From NCBI RefSeq assembly GCF_018119395.1, contig NZ_JAGPWD010000011.1:1-64000 (forward strand): DNA of 64,000 bases. The letters run 5' to 3'. This stretch comes from Massilia sp. ZL223 (GTDB lineage: Bacteria > Pseudomonadota > Gammaproteobacteria > Burkholderiales > Burkholderiaceae_D). Under the pieces are notes generated by a model. That model was not told where the DNA came from, did not search any database, and was given only the letters and a program-made list of their open reading frames with translations. How positions within the stretch are numbered: position 1 is the first letter of the stretch; each line of letters opens with the position of its first letter. Made by a program: the position numbers and the translations under genes. Shown here piece by piece: positions 20,138 to 29,089 of this stretch.

Positions 20138-21167
20138 TCACTCGCCCTGCTGGCCGACGCCGCGCCGCGCGTCGGCGCCTTCCGGGTCGCCCTTGGCGAT
20201 CGCTTCCTCGACCTGGGCCTCCTGCTTGTCGACCGTCTGCGGCGGCAGCGGAGGAATATTCGGATCGGCCATCACTTCGAGGACGAAGGGCCGGCCCGCC
20301 TTCAGCGCCCGGTCCCGGGCGGGCCCCAGGGCGTCCGGATCGTCGACGCGCTCGCCTTCGAGGCCGAGCATGCGCGCGAAGGCCGCGTAGGAAAAGTCGG
20401 GCAGCTCCTGCGAGGCCGCGAACTTGGGTTCGCCCTGCATCCCGCGCTGTTCCCAGGTCACGAAGTTGAGGTCGCGGTTGTTGAGCACGAGGACCACAAA
20501 GCAGGGATGGTCCCAGCGTCCGCAATGGCGCGCGACCGTCATCAGGCAATTGATGCCGTTCATCTGCATCGCGCCATCGCCGGCCAGGGCGATCACCGGG
20601 CGACCGGGATGCGCCATCTTGGCCGCGAAGGCATACGGCAGCGCCGAGCCCATCGTGGCCAGGCCGCCCGACAGCGAGGCCATCATGCCTTCCTTCACCT
20701 GCAGGTGCAGTGCGTACCAGGCGGCGACCGAGCCGGAATCGCCCGCCAGGATCGCGTCATCCGGCAGGCGTGCCGACAGCTCGCTGAAGGCGCGCTGCGG
20801 ATTGACCGGTTTCCCCGGCCGCCGCGCCCGCTCGTCCAGCCGGGCGCGGCTCTCGCGCACGCTGCTGCTGGCCGACGATGGCCACCACCGGCTGGTGGTC
20901 GAGCTTGGCGTCGTAGAGACCGTTCAGGAGGTGGATGGCGCCGGGCCCGGACGTCGCCAGGCAGACGCCCGCCTCGTCCGTGAACTTGGCGTGGCCGCAG
21001 GCCATGAAGGCGGCCATCTCTTCATGCCGGGTCTGGACGAACTCGATGCGGTCCTGGCGGCCGAAGGCGCCCAGGATGCCGTTGATGCCGTCGCCGGGAT
21101 AGCCGTAGATGCGGCGCACGCCCCAGCGCGCCAGCCGCTCAAGAAGAAAATCGCCGCAAGTGGCCAT
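20138..21167 (-). pseudogene. Thiamine-pyrophosphate enzyme (pyruvate oxidase/acetolactate synthase type), internal deletion and frameshift
   Basis: The 5' part (from ATG 21167, GGAGGG ribosome site) encodes about 102 residues of a TPP enzyme N-domain with GYPGDGINGIL, the catalytic-type Glu in TRHEEMAAFMA and ATSGPGAIHLLNGLYDAK. After VVAIVGQQQ the sequence jumps to another frame. About 240 residues follow there, containing the C-terminal PP domain: GDSGSVAAWY, the TPP/Mg motif GDGAMQMNG to LNNRDLN, and the family tail. The two parts total about 340 residues against roughly 590 for intact relatives, so about 250 residues (the whole middle domain) are missing. The join lies near 20855-20870. 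The original frame stops at 20757. The gene is very probably dead. Confidence 0.85.
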
Positions 21168-21260
21168 CCCGCCCTCCGTCCGTGCGCACCATGTGAAGCA
21201 GCACTCTAGGAGAAAGATCGAAGGCGGACTGTGCGCAAACGCGCACAAGCCGGGACCGGC

Positions 21261-21878
21261 TTACAGCTGCGCGCCGAGCAGGACGTCGGCCACCAGATGG
21301 CCGCCGGAGAGGCGCACCGGCACCGCGCCCTGGCGCAGCATGCGCGCCACGGCGTGGTCGCCATCGCCGGGCCGCACGTCCACCGCGCGCACCGCTTCGG
21401 GCACCAGCAAGACTTCGAAGCCTTCCTTGATGCCGTCCAGGACGGTGTTGAGCACGCAGTAATCGGTGGCCAGTCCGCACACGGCGACGCGCGAGATGCC
21501 GCGCCGGCGCATGGCGTCGGCCAGGCCGGTGCCGCTGAAGGCGGAATAGGCGTCCACCTCGGCCGTGTCGGCCTTGGAGACGATGATGGTGTCGTCGCGC
21601 AGCTGGAGCGCGGGACTGAAGCGCGCGCCTTCGGTGCCGGCCACGCAGTGCGGCGGCCAGGGGCCGCCCTGGGCGCCGAAGGAGCAATGTTCGGGAGGAT
21701 GCCAGTCGCGCGAAGCGTAGACCGGCAGGCGCCGCGCATGGTAGAGATCGATCAGCGTGTTGATCGGCGCGACGACGCGGTCGCCCTGGGGTACCCCAAG
21801 GCTGCCGCCCGGCAGGAAGTCGAGCTGCATGTCGACGATCAGGAGGGCGTCGGCCTGGCCGAGCACGATGGCGCTCAT
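21261..21878 (-). CDS. pncA: Nicotinamidase
   Basis: Hydrolyses nicotinamide to nicotinate for NAD salvage. The 205-residue isochorismatase-fold protein has the catalytic triad Asp16 (VDMQLD), Lys102 (IVSKAD) and Cys141 (ATDYCVLNT), and the metal site Asp58, His60, His64 in SRDWHPPEHCSF. The ATG at 21878 was chosen because GGAG lies about 9 bases upstream and the conserved core starts immediately; the frame runs open further upstream without similarity. It lies between the permease gene and the TPP pseudogene, all on minus, but with separate spacing. Confidence 0.94.
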   Translation of the reverse strand: MSAIVLGQADALLIVDMQLDFLPGGSLGVPQGDRVVAPINTLIDLYHARRLPVYASRDWHPPEHCSFGAQGGPWPPHCVAGTEGARFSPALQLRDDTIIVSKADTAEVDAYSAFSGTGLADAMRRRGISRVAVCGLATDYCVLNTVLDGIKEGFEVLLVPEAVRAVDVRPGDGDHAVARMLRQGAVPVRLSGGHLVADVLLGAQL

Positions 21879-21977
21879 TGAAGATCTCCGCAATGATTGG
21901 GCAGTTGCGCATGTGGGCGCACCGGATGGCGCGCCCACTTGCCTAGCTTACCACGTTGCCGCCGCAGCGGCGGTGCT

Positions 21978-23381
21978 TCAAGCCTGTGCCGCCGGGTTCA
22001 GCAGCGAGCGCTGGCGCGCATAGCCGAAGTACACCACCAGGCCGATCAGCAGCCAGACGATGAAGGCGACCCAGGTATGCCAGCTCAGGAAGGACATCAG
22101 GGCCAGGCAGAACACGACGGCCAGGGCCGGGATCACCGGCACGCCCGGGCAGCGGAAGGCGCGGTGCAGGTCCGGACGGTTCTTGCGCAGGATGATGACG
22201 GCCACCGACACCAGCGAGAAGGCGGCCAGGGTGCCGATGTTGACCAGCTCGGCCAGCACGCCCAGCGGCACCACGGCGGCGATCAGACCGAAGATGATGC
22301 CGACCATCCAGGTGGCGAAGAACGGGGTGCCGTATTTCGGGTGCACCTTCGACAGCTTCTTCGGCAGCAGGCCGTCGCGCGACATGGCGAACAGGATGCG
22401 GGTCTGGCCGTAGGCCATCACCAGGATCACGGTGCTCATGCCCAGGATCGCCGCCAGGTCGACGAAGCCGGCGACCCAGTTCTGGCCGGCGACCTGCAGG
22501 GCCAGCGAGACCGGGTGGTCGATGCCCTTGAAGTCCATGAAGGGAACGATGCCGGTCATGATCGCCGCCACCGCCACGTACAGCACGGTGCAGACGGCCA
22601 GCGAACCGATGATGCCGATCGGCAGGTCCTTGCTCGGATTCTTGACTTCCTCGGCGGCCGAGGTGACGGCGTCGAAGCCGATGAAGGCGAAGAACACCAG
22701 TGCGGCCGCGCTCATCACGCCACCCATGCCGAAGGGCATGAACGGCTGCCAGTTATCCGGCTTGACGTAGTTGACGCCGACAAAGATGAACAGCAGCACG
22801 ACGCCGGTCTTGATCAGCACCATGATGTTGTTCAGGCGGGCCGATTCGCGCACGCCCAGCGACAGCAGGAAGGTCAGGACCATCATGATCAGGAAGGCCG
22901 GCAGGTTGAACATGGTGTTCACGCCCGGGATCGCGCCCGGCGCGCCGCGCAGCGCCTCCGGCAGCACCACGCCGATGCCCTTGAGCAGCGACTGGAAGTA
23001 GCCCGACCAGCCCACGGCCACGGTCGAGGTGGCCAGGCCGTACTCGAGCAGCAGGTCCCAGCCGATCATCCAGGCCACCAGCTCGCCCAGGGTAGCGTAG
23101 CTATAGGTGTAAATCGAGCCGGCGACCGGCACGGTCGAGGCGAATTCGGCATAGCACAGGGCGGCGAAGGCGCAGGCCAGGGCCGCGATGACGAAGGAGA
23201 CGGTCAGCGCGGGGCCGGCGGTGACGGCGCCCGTGCCGGTGAGCACGAAGATACCGGTGCCGACGATGGCGCCGATGCCCATCAGGACGAGGTCGAAAGG
23301 ACCCAGGACTTTCTTCAGTCCGCCAGGGGTGCGGGCAGCCGCCACCATGGTGTCAAGATTCTTGGTTCTGAAAAGACTCAC
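21978..23381 (-). CDS. APC-superfamily amino acid permease (cationic amino acid transporter type)
   Basis: Inner-membrane amino acid/proton symporter. The 467 residues contain about 12 hydrophobic helices. The first holds GIGAIVGTGIFVLTG, the substrate-binding unwound segment typical of the APC family, and FIGFDAVTSAAEEVKNP in helix 6 is the CAT/YfnA signature. GTG at 23381 was chosen because GGAGA lies 7 bases before it; an in-frame TTG six codons earlier lies upstream of that site. The substrate cannot be fixed from sequence, but cationic or branched amino acids are typical. Arginine uptake would fit the nearby cyanophycin genes, but that is only a suggestion. Confidence 0.9.
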   Translation of the reverse strand: MSLFRTKNLDTMVAAARTPGGLKKVLGPFDLVLMGIGAIVGTGIFVLTGTGAVTAGPALTVSFVIAALACAFAALCYAEFASTVPVAGSIYTYSYATLGELVAWMIGWDLLLEYGLATSTVAVGWSGYFQSLLKGIGVVLPEALRGAPGAIPGVNTMFNLPAFLIMMVLTFLLSLGVRESARLNNIMVLIKTGVVLLFIFVGVNYVKPDNWQPFMPFGMGGVMSAAALVFFAFIGFDAVTSAAEEVKNPSKDLPIGIIGSLAVCTVLYVAVAAIMTGIVPFMDFKGIDHPVSLALQVAGQNWVAGFVDLAAILGMSTVILVMAYGQTRILFAMSRDGLLPKKLSKVHPKYGTPFFATWMVGIIFGLIAAVVPLGVLAELVNIGTLAAFSLVSVAVIILRKNRPDLHRAFRCPGVPVIPALAVVFCLALMSFLSWHTWVAFIVWLLIGLVVYFGYARQRSLLNPAAQA

Positions 23382-23778
23382 TACATGTTCTCCAATCAAA
23401 AAATAGTTTGGTTCCGCGTCTTGTCCTTATTGCCACGCCACAGTTCATGCGACGCCGCTATGCGACATGCGTTGGGTGCCACGCATGCCCGACCCGAAAC
23501 CGCCTGTGCAAGCGCCCGCAGGATGCCGGATTTTTTGCAGACGCGCCATTATCGCCAGAATGTTGTTAGGAATCAAAGCAAAGTGATGAATAGGCTTCAA
23601 TTCTTCGATGAATAGTCCAAAACGGGTCGTTGTGTAAACACCCTCCGTCAGGAATCTTGCTTGCTTTCCACAGATCAAGCTTTCATAATGGATGGACACA
23701 TTTCGGCCCGCCGGCCACCGCCCTCAGGATAGCCGGCACAGCTCACCCACCAACCAGCCCGGCAGCCACCGCCACCAG
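23382..23778. other. Intergenic region between divergent permease and GGDEF genes
   Basis: This 397-bp stretch holds the upstream regions of both divergent genes. I see no convincing coding frame, RNA gene or strong hairpin. Part of it (from 23692) is open in the frame of the downstream GGDEF protein, but it lacks a signal peptide in register and is treated as leader. Confidence 0.5.
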
Positions 23779-25797
23779 ATGAAGATTCGACAGCCCAAGC
23801 CTGGGGCGACGCGAGCGCTCCGTGCGCTGCACCGGGCCGGTCCGTCCGGGCTGTTGGCCCTTGCCCTGACCCTGCCCCTGCCTCTATCCGCCTACGCCGC
23901 CGAGCCCGAGCAGCGCTTGCGCGAACTGGCGGAGCTGTCCGAGCGCAGCAACGTCAAGGCGCGCGCGGCCCTGCTGGCCGAAGCGGACGCCCTGCACGAC
24001 GCCGCTCCCTATGCGGTCCGCATCCAGTACCTGCGCCTGCTGCGCCGGGTCCAGAACGACGCCGGCAAGCTGCGCGAGGCCTACGAGGTCAACGAACGCA
24101 TCATGCAGCTGGCCGAGGCGGAACGCGACCCGGTGAATATCGCCCTGGCGAGCCTGGTGCGCATCAACCGCCAGCTGGACAGCAACGAACCGGTGGCCGC
24201 CCTGGCCCTGCTGGAAACCCTGGACGCGCGCTACCGCGACCTGGGCAACCTGGAATTCGCTGCCAGTTTCGAGGTCGTCACCGGCATGGCCTACAACGCC
24301 ATGGGCCAGTTCGACCGCGCGCTCCACCATTACCTGCGCGGGCTGGAGATCGTCCAGCGCCATCCGGAGCTGTGGAGCCCGCGCGAAGTCGACATCCGCC
24401 TGGCGATGGCGCGCCTGTACGTGAATTCCGGCGACCCCGACAAGGCGCTCGAGACCACACGCGAATTCCGCGCCGCCCATCGCAACCTCCCTGCGCGTGT
24501 CGCCGCCTCGCTGCATTTCTTCGAGGGCCGCGCCCTGGTGGCGGCCAAGCGCATCGAAGAAGCCCTGGTCTCCTTCGACCAGGCGCTCACACTAGCCCGC
24601 GGCAACGAATTGCGCGCGCTGGAAGCCAATGTGCTCGGCAATATCGCCGACGCCCACCTCAAGGTCCACCGCTACGAGGCTGCCGAGCGCGTCGCGCGCG
24701 AGGCGCTGCCGCTGGCCCAGCAGATCCAGGAACAATCCAGCCTGCAGATGGCCAAGGCCAACCTGGGCTTCGCCCTGTTCGGCCAGGGACGCATGCGCGA
24801 AGGCATGGTCTACATCGACGAGGTGGGTGCGGCGCTGCGCGACAAGGGCGCGATGGCGGCGGTGGCGAACCTGCTGGCGGAAAAGTCGCAGGCGCTGGAA
24901 AAGGCCGCGATGTACCGCGAAGCCCTGGCCACCACGCGCGAGCGCGACAAGCTGCAGGCTGAACTGGCCATGGACGACCGCAACAAGGCCATCTCGGCCC
25001 TGCAGGAACAGTTCAAGGCCAAGGAGCGCGGGGCCCAGATCGACCGCCTGCGCCAGGAAAACGCCGTCAAGGATGCCGAGATCCGCAACCGCAGCCTGCG
25101 CCAGGTGGTCGCCTGGCTGGCGGCGGCGCTCGGCCTGGTGCTGTCCGGCTTCGTATTCTTCCTGTACAAGAAGTCGGTGCGCACCAGCCGGCGCCTGGCG
25201 GAACTCAACGAGGAACTCGCCTACCGCTCGGCCCACGATCCGCTGACCGGCCTGTACAACCGCCGCTCGTTCCAGGAACGGATGCGCCTGCGCGCCGAGG
25301 AGGAAGCGGCGCGCCTGGACGCCGCCGACTGCTTCACCCTGCTCGACATCGACCACTTCAAGCGCATCAACGACGTCTACGGCCATGCGGCCGGCGACGC
25401 CGTGCTGATCGAAGTCGGACGCCGGCTGCGGCTGGCGGTGCGCGAATCGGACATGGTGCTGCGCTGGGGCGGCGAGGAATTCCTGGTGTATTCGCAAGGC
25501 GTGACGCCGGCCCAGCGCCCGCTGCTGGTGCAGCGCATCCTGCACACCATCGGCGCGACGCCGGTACTGCTCGAGAACGGCGCCGTGATCGACATCAGCG
25601 CAACCGCGGGCGCGGTCTCGCTGCCCCTGGAAGCGGACGGCGGCAACGTCGGCTGGGAACAGGCCATCGCACTGGCCGACCGGGCCCTCTACAAGGGCAA
25701 GGAAAGCGGACGCAATCGCGGCTTCATCGTCGAGGGCTTGCGCGAGGCCGGCGCCGATGCGCCCGATGCACTCGACATGCAGCTGGTCCTGCCCTGA
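23779..25797 (+). CDS. Diguanylate cyclase with periplasmic TPR sensor region
   Basis: Probably makes c-di-GMP in response to an envelope signal. The 672 residues have, in order: a signal sequence with hydrophobic core (about 25-38, ending SAYAAEPE), a TPR-rich helical region (about 50-390), a coiled segment, one transmembrane helix (about 440-460, VVAWLAAALGLVLSGFVFF) and a C-terminal GGDEF domain. The active site reads RWGGEEFLV, and an RESD inhibitory-site motif precedes it by five residues, so a feedback-controlled cyclase is expected. ATG 23779 was chosen to put the signal peptide at the N-terminus; the frame is open to an ATG at 23692. Its 3' end faces the MHYT kinase gene. Confidence 0.9.
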   Translation: MKIRQPKPGATRALRALHRAGPSGLLALALTLPLPLSAYAAEPEQRLRELAELSERSNVKARAALLAEADALHDAAPYAVRIQYLRLLRRVQNDAGKLREAYEVNERIMQLAEAERDPVNIALASLVRINRQLDSNEPVAALALLETLDARYRDLGNLEFAASFEVVTGMAYNAMGQFDRALHHYLRGLEIVQRHPELWSPREVDIRLAMARLYVNSGDPDKALETTREFRAAHRNLPARVAASLHFFEGRALVAAKRIEEALVSFDQALTLARGNELRALEANVLGNIADAHLKVHRYEAAERVAREALPLAQQIQEQSSLQMAKANLGFALFGQGRMREGMVYIDEVGAALRDKGAMAAVANLLAEKSQALEKAAMYREALATTRERDKLQAELAMDDRNKAISALQEQFKAKERGAQIDRLRQENAVKDAEIRNRSLRQVVAWLAAALGLVLSGFVFFLYKKSVRTSRRLAELNEELAYRSAHDPLTGLYNRRSFQERMRLRAEEEAARLDAADCFTLLDIDHFKRINDVYGHAAGDAVLIEVGRRLRLAVRESDMVLRWGGEEFLVYSQGVTPAQRPLLVQRILHTIGATPVLLENGAVIDISATAGAVSLPLEADGGNVGWEQAIALADRALYKGKESGRNRGFIVEGLREAGADAPDALDMQLVLP

Positions 25798-25836
25798 GCG
25801 GGCGGCGCCGCTTTCGCCCTTCCCCTCGTTACATCG

Positions 25837-27810
25837 TCACATCGCGCGCAATAGCGCCTTGCGTTCCACGATCGCCACCACGGCCTGCACCAGCACGGCC
25901 GGGCGCAGCGGCTTGGCCAGGTATTCGTCGAAGCCCGCCTCCAGGGCCCTGAGCTGGTCTTCCTTGCGCGAGAACGCCGTCAGGGCAATGGCCGGCACGC
26001 TCGCCGCCTGCGCGTCGCGCAGGGAGCGCACCTGGCGGATCAGCTCGAAGCCATCCATCAGGGGCATGCCGATATCGCTGATCAGGAGATCGGGCCGGTG
26101 GCGCTCGACGCTGCGCAGCGCTTCCTGTGCGCTCATGGCCGAGAGCACGGTGATCCTGGTGTCGGCCAGCACCTGCTGTACCAGTTCCAGCGAATCGAGC
26201 TCGTCGTCCACCACCAGGACGCTCAGACCGGCGAGGTCGACTGAAGCGTTGCCGCCACCATAGAGGCTGCGTACTTCGGCCACGGTCGCGGGCAGGACTT
26301 CCTGCGGCGCCGGCGGCAGGTGCAGGGTGAAGGTGGCGCCCTGGTCGACGCCCGGACTGGACACGCTGATGGTGCCGCCGTGCAGCTCCACCAGCTGGCG
26401 CGCGATGGACAGGCCGAGGCCAAGGCCGCCATGGCGGCGCGCCGACGAAGCGTCCGCCTGGCGGAAGCGGTCGAACACGTAAGGCAGGAAATCGGGGGCG
26501 ATGCCGATGCCGGTGTCGGTGACGTCGATCGCCACGCCCTCGTCTTCGCGGCGCAGCGCGATCGTGATCTTACCGCCAGGCTCGGTGAACTTGATCGCGT
26601 TGGAAATCAGGTTGGACATGACCTGCTGCATGCGGCCGATATCGCCGGCGACCAGGCCGGCGTCGGGGTCCAGCACGGTGGTGAGCTGGATGCGCTTGGC
26701 CATGGCGGCCGGGCGCGCGGTCTCCACCGCCGCCAGCACGAATTCTCCGGGCGATATCGACTTGGCGTCGAGACGGACCTTGCCGGCGATCAGGCGGCTC
26801 ATGTCGAGCATGTCCTCGATCAGCTGCGACTGGGCGCGCGCATTGCGTTCGATGGTCTCCAGGCCGCGCCGCAGCATCGCCTCGTCGCGGGCGCCCTGCA
26901 GCAGCAGCTGGGACCAGCCGAGCATGGCGTTCAGCGGGGTGCGCAGCTCGTGCGACAGCGTGGCCAGGAATTCGTCCTTGAGCTGGTTGAGCTGCTCCGC
27001 CTCCACCCTCGCCTTCTGCTCGCGCAGGAAGAGCTGCTGGCGCTCGGCGGCGGTTTCCAGCGAAGCCGCCAGGGTGCGGTTGCGCGCTTCCAGGCGCGCG
27101 TCGAAGATGGCGGCCAGCAGCGCGATGGTGAGCAGCGCGACGGTCGCCACCGTGACCAGCAGCGCCAGGTGGTCCTGGTCGACGCCATCGACGGCGGCGC
27201 GGCACACGCTGCCCGCCTCGAAATGGGCCGCCGCCATGCCGGTGTAATGCATGCCGGCGATCGCGAAACCCATCACCGTGGCGGCGCCGCCCTGGGCCAG
27301 GCGCGGAAAGCGCAGGTTCTCGTTCAGCCGGAAGGCGATCCACAGCGCCATGGCGGAGGCCCCGATGGCGATCGCGACCGAAGCCGCGAACAGCCAGGGA
27401 TCGTAGGTGATCGGAGGGTCCATGCGCATGCCGGTCATGCCGGTGTAGTGCATGGCGTTGATGCCCAGGCCCATCAGCAGCGCCCCCCAGGCCAGGTGGC
27501 GCCCGCCGATCCGGCGGTGGCGCAGCTGCCACAAGGCGAGGCCGGAGACGATCACCGGCAGCAGCCAGGAAATGAAGGTGATGCGGCTGTCGTAGGCAAT
27601 GGGGATGGGCAGCCGGAAGGCCAGCATGCCGATGAAGTGCATGGCCCAGATGCCGCTGCCCATGGCGAAGGCACCGCCCGCGATCCAGAAATACGGTGCG
27701 CGGCCTTGGGATTCCTTGACGCGCATGGCGAGGCTGAGCGCCGTGTAGGACGCCATGATCGCTACCAGGATCGACACCAGTACCAGGAAGGGTTCGTAAT
27801 GGCCGTTCAA
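25837..27810 (-). CDS. MHYT-domain hybrid sensor histidine kinase/response regulator
   Basis: Integral-membrane sensor of 657 residues. The N-terminal third has about seven helices with repeated MH(F/Y)xG motifs (AMHFIGM, AMHYTGM, GMHYTGM), the MHYT domain proposed to bind copper and sense oxygen, CO or NO. A HisKA domain follows (phospho-acceptor His in LSHELRTPLN), then an HATPase_c domain (NLISNAIKFTEPGG, DTGIGIAPDFLP, GGLGLGLSI) and a C-terminal receiver (VLVVDDE, acceptor Asp in LLISDIGMP). The start is a TTG at 27810; MHYT proteins usually begin just before the first helix, which supports it. No output response regulator is adjacent. Confidence 0.92.
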   Translation of the reverse strand: MNGHYEPFLVLVSILVAIMASYTALSLAMRVKESQGRAPYFWIAGGAFAMGSGIWAMHFIGMLAFRLPIPIAYDSRITFISWLLPVIVSGLALWQLRHRRIGGRHLAWGALLMGLGINAMHYTGMTGMRMDPPITYDPWLFAASVAIAIGASAMALWIAFRLNENLRFPRLAQGGAATVMGFAIAGMHYTGMAAAHFEAGSVCRAAVDGVDQDHLALLVTVATVALLTIALLAAIFDARLEARNRTLAASLETAAERQQLFLREQKARVEAEQLNQLKDEFLATLSHELRTPLNAMLGWSQLLLQGARDEAMLRRGLETIERNARAQSQLIEDMLDMSRLIAGKVRLDAKSISPGEFVLAAVETARPAAMAKRIQLTTVLDPDAGLVAGDIGRMQQVMSNLISNAIKFTEPGGKITIALRREDEGVAIDVTDTGIGIAPDFLPYVFDRFRQADASSARRHGGLGLGLSIARQLVELHGGTISVSSPGVDQGATFTLHLPPAPQEVLPATVAEVRSLYGGGNASVDLAGLSVLVVDDELDSLELVQQVLADTRITVLSAMSAQEALRSVERHRPDLLISDIGMPLMDGFELIRQVRSLRDAQAASVPAIALTAFSRKEDQLRALEAGFDEYLAKPLRPAVLVQAVVAIVERKALLRAM

Positions 27811-27951
27811 GATGAAATCTCGTCCGTTGTGGTTTGCCGGCGTGCCCCGACTGCCGGATTTGTCCGCGCTTCGAGTCTACACGAGCGATACAGAGTTGGC
27901 AGAGAGCAAATCGTATTGAATTGTCGTCCTTTTTACGACAGGCACGCCATG

Positions 27952-27997
27952 CTGAAAAACGAAAAGCCACGCTGGTGCGTGGCTTTTCGTTTTTCAG
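27952..27997 (-). terminator. Strong terminator of the first tRNA-Val gene
   Basis: A perfect 21-bp stem (27952-27972 with 27977-27997) with a 4-base loop, T-rich on the minus side, begins 18 bp past the end of the tRNA gene at 28016. It also separates the tRNA from the MHYT kinase gene. Confidence 0.9.
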
Positions 27998-28015
27998 CGC
28001 GAAGCTGAAGAATTC

Positions 28016-28090
28016 TGGTGGGAAGTGCAAGTTTCGAACTTGCGACCCCTGCAGTGTGAATGCAGTGCTCTACCCCTGAGCTAACCTCCC
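28016..28090 (-). tRNA. tRNA-Val (anticodon CAC), copy 1
   Basis: The minus strand folds as a 75-base cloverleaf with encoded CCA. The acceptor GGGAGGT pairs with ACTTCCC (one G-T). The anticodon stem CTGCA/TGCAG encloses loop TTCACAC, giving anticodon CAC, which reads GUG. The T arm contains GTTCGAA. It is identical to copy 2 at 28208-28282, with its own promoter and terminator. Confidence 0.95.
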
Positions 28091-28100
28091 GAGCGGCGCT

Positions 28101-28129
28101 ATTATGACACAAACGCCAACTTATGCCAA
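28101..28129 (-). promoter_or_regulatory. Sigma-70 promoter of tRNA-Val copy 1
   Basis: On minus, -35 TTGGCA (28124-28129), a 17-bp spacer and -10 CATAAT (28101-28106) lie 10 bp upstream of the tRNA 5' end. Both hexamers match consensus at five of six positions. Confidence 0.75.
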
Positions 28130-28175
28130 ATAGCAATTTCATGCCAAAGCAGACAAATCCGCGGACTGAAATGAA

Positions 28176-28200
28176 ACAGGCCAGCACGAAGCTGGCCTGT
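28176..28200 (-). terminator. Hairpin after tRNA-Val copy 2
   Basis: A 10-bp perfect stem (28176-28185 with 28191-28200) and 5-base loop, followed on minus by a T-rich TTTCATTTC stretch, begins 7 bp past the end of tRNA copy 2. It probably terminates that transcript before the next promoter. Confidence 0.7.
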
Positions 28201-28207
28201 CGAATTC

Positions 28208-28282
28208 TGGTGGGAAGTGCAAGTTTCGAACTTGCGACCCCTGCAGTGTGAATGCAGTGCTCTACCCCTGAGCTAACCTCCC
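28208..28282 (-). tRNA. tRNA-Val (anticodon CAC), copy 2
   Basis: Base-for-base the same 75-base gene as copy 1, with anticodon CAC and encoded CCA. It lies 117 bp upstream of copy 1 on minus, has its own sigma-70 promoter and is followed by a hairpin. This looks like a tandem duplication of a tRNA transcription unit whose flanks have since diverged. Confidence 0.95.
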
Positions 28283-28294
28283 AAAGCGAGGCGT

Positions 28295-28323
28295 ATTATG
28301 GCACAGATTGCGCCTTTCGTCAC
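28295..28323 (-). promoter_or_regulatory. Sigma-70 promoter of tRNA-Val copy 2
   Basis: On minus, -35 GTGACG (28318-28323), a 17-bp spacer and -10 CATAAT (28295-28300) lie 12 bp before the tRNA. The -35 element overlaps the last codons of dnaQ. Confidence 0.65.
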
Positions 28324-29027
28324 CCCTGCGGAGAATAATTTCTCCACACACAGCTGCCTTTGACGTTCTTGTCGAGGCCGGCCAATACTTCTTCGTGGGT
28401 CGCGAGTTCGTCCGCGGACGCCGCCACCACGATGATCTCGCCCAGCGGCACGGCTTCCAGCAGCTCGCCGCCAGCACTCGCTTCGACCTCGACATCCATG
28501 GTCAGCGAATTCTGGCCGCGCGTCATCGCCAGGTAGACATCGGCCAGCAGCTCGGCGTCCAGCAATGCGCCGTGCAGCTTGCGGTGGGCGTTCGAGATTT
28601 CGTAGCGGTCGCACAGCGCATCCAGCGAGTTGCGCTTGCCCGGATGGAGTTCCTTGGCCTGCACCAGGGTGTCGATCACGCTGCTGCAGTGCTCGACGAA
28701 GGGCGGCAGGCCGAGGCGCACGAACTCGTGGTTCAGGAAGCCCAGGTCGAAAGGCGCGTTGTGGATGATGACCTCGGCGTCCTGGATGTAGGCGCGCAGT
28801 TCCTCGGCGATCTCGTGGAACTTCGGCTTGTCGCTCAGGAACTCGGTGGTCAGGCCGTGCACCGCCAGCGCCGCCTCATCGGAATCGCGTTCCGGGTTGA
28901 TGTAGCGATGGAAGTTGTTGCCGGTCAGCTTGCGGTTGAAGATCTCGACGCAGCCGACCTCGATGACGCGGTCGCCCGTGCGGGGATTCAGGCCGGTGGT
29001 TTCGGTATCGAGAACGATCTGGCGCAT
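28320..29027 (-). CDS. dnaQ: DNA polymerase III subunit epsilon
   Basis: Proofreading 3'-5' exonuclease of the replicative polymerase. The 235 residues have the DEDDh motifs: IVLDTETTGLNP (Asp7, Glu9), IIHNAPFDLGFLNHE and KLHGALLDAELLADVY. A C-terminal tail after about residue 180 is where the alpha-subunit contact lies in homologues. The ATG at 29027 (MRQIVLD) starts directly at the first motif, as in the family. It follows rnhA on the same strand after 62 bp. The gene order methyltransferase-rnhA-dnaQ is common in betaproteobacteria. Confidence 0.95.
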   Translation of the reverse strand: MRQIVLDTETTGLNPRTGDRVIEVGCVEIFNRKLTGNNFHRYINPERDSDEAALAVHGLTTEFLSDKPKFHEIAEELRAYIQDAEVIIHNAPFDLGFLNHEFVRLGLPPFVEHCSSVIDTLVQAKELHPGKRNSLDALCDRYEISNAHRKLHGALLDAELLADVYLAMTRGQNSLTMDVEVEASAGGELLEAVPLGEIIVVAASADELATHEEVLAGLDKNVKGSCVWRNYSPQG

Positions 29028-29089
29028 ATGGAATACTGATGAGTACTGATGAGTTATAGCGGAGCGCAGTATAGCAAACCGCGGGCGGC

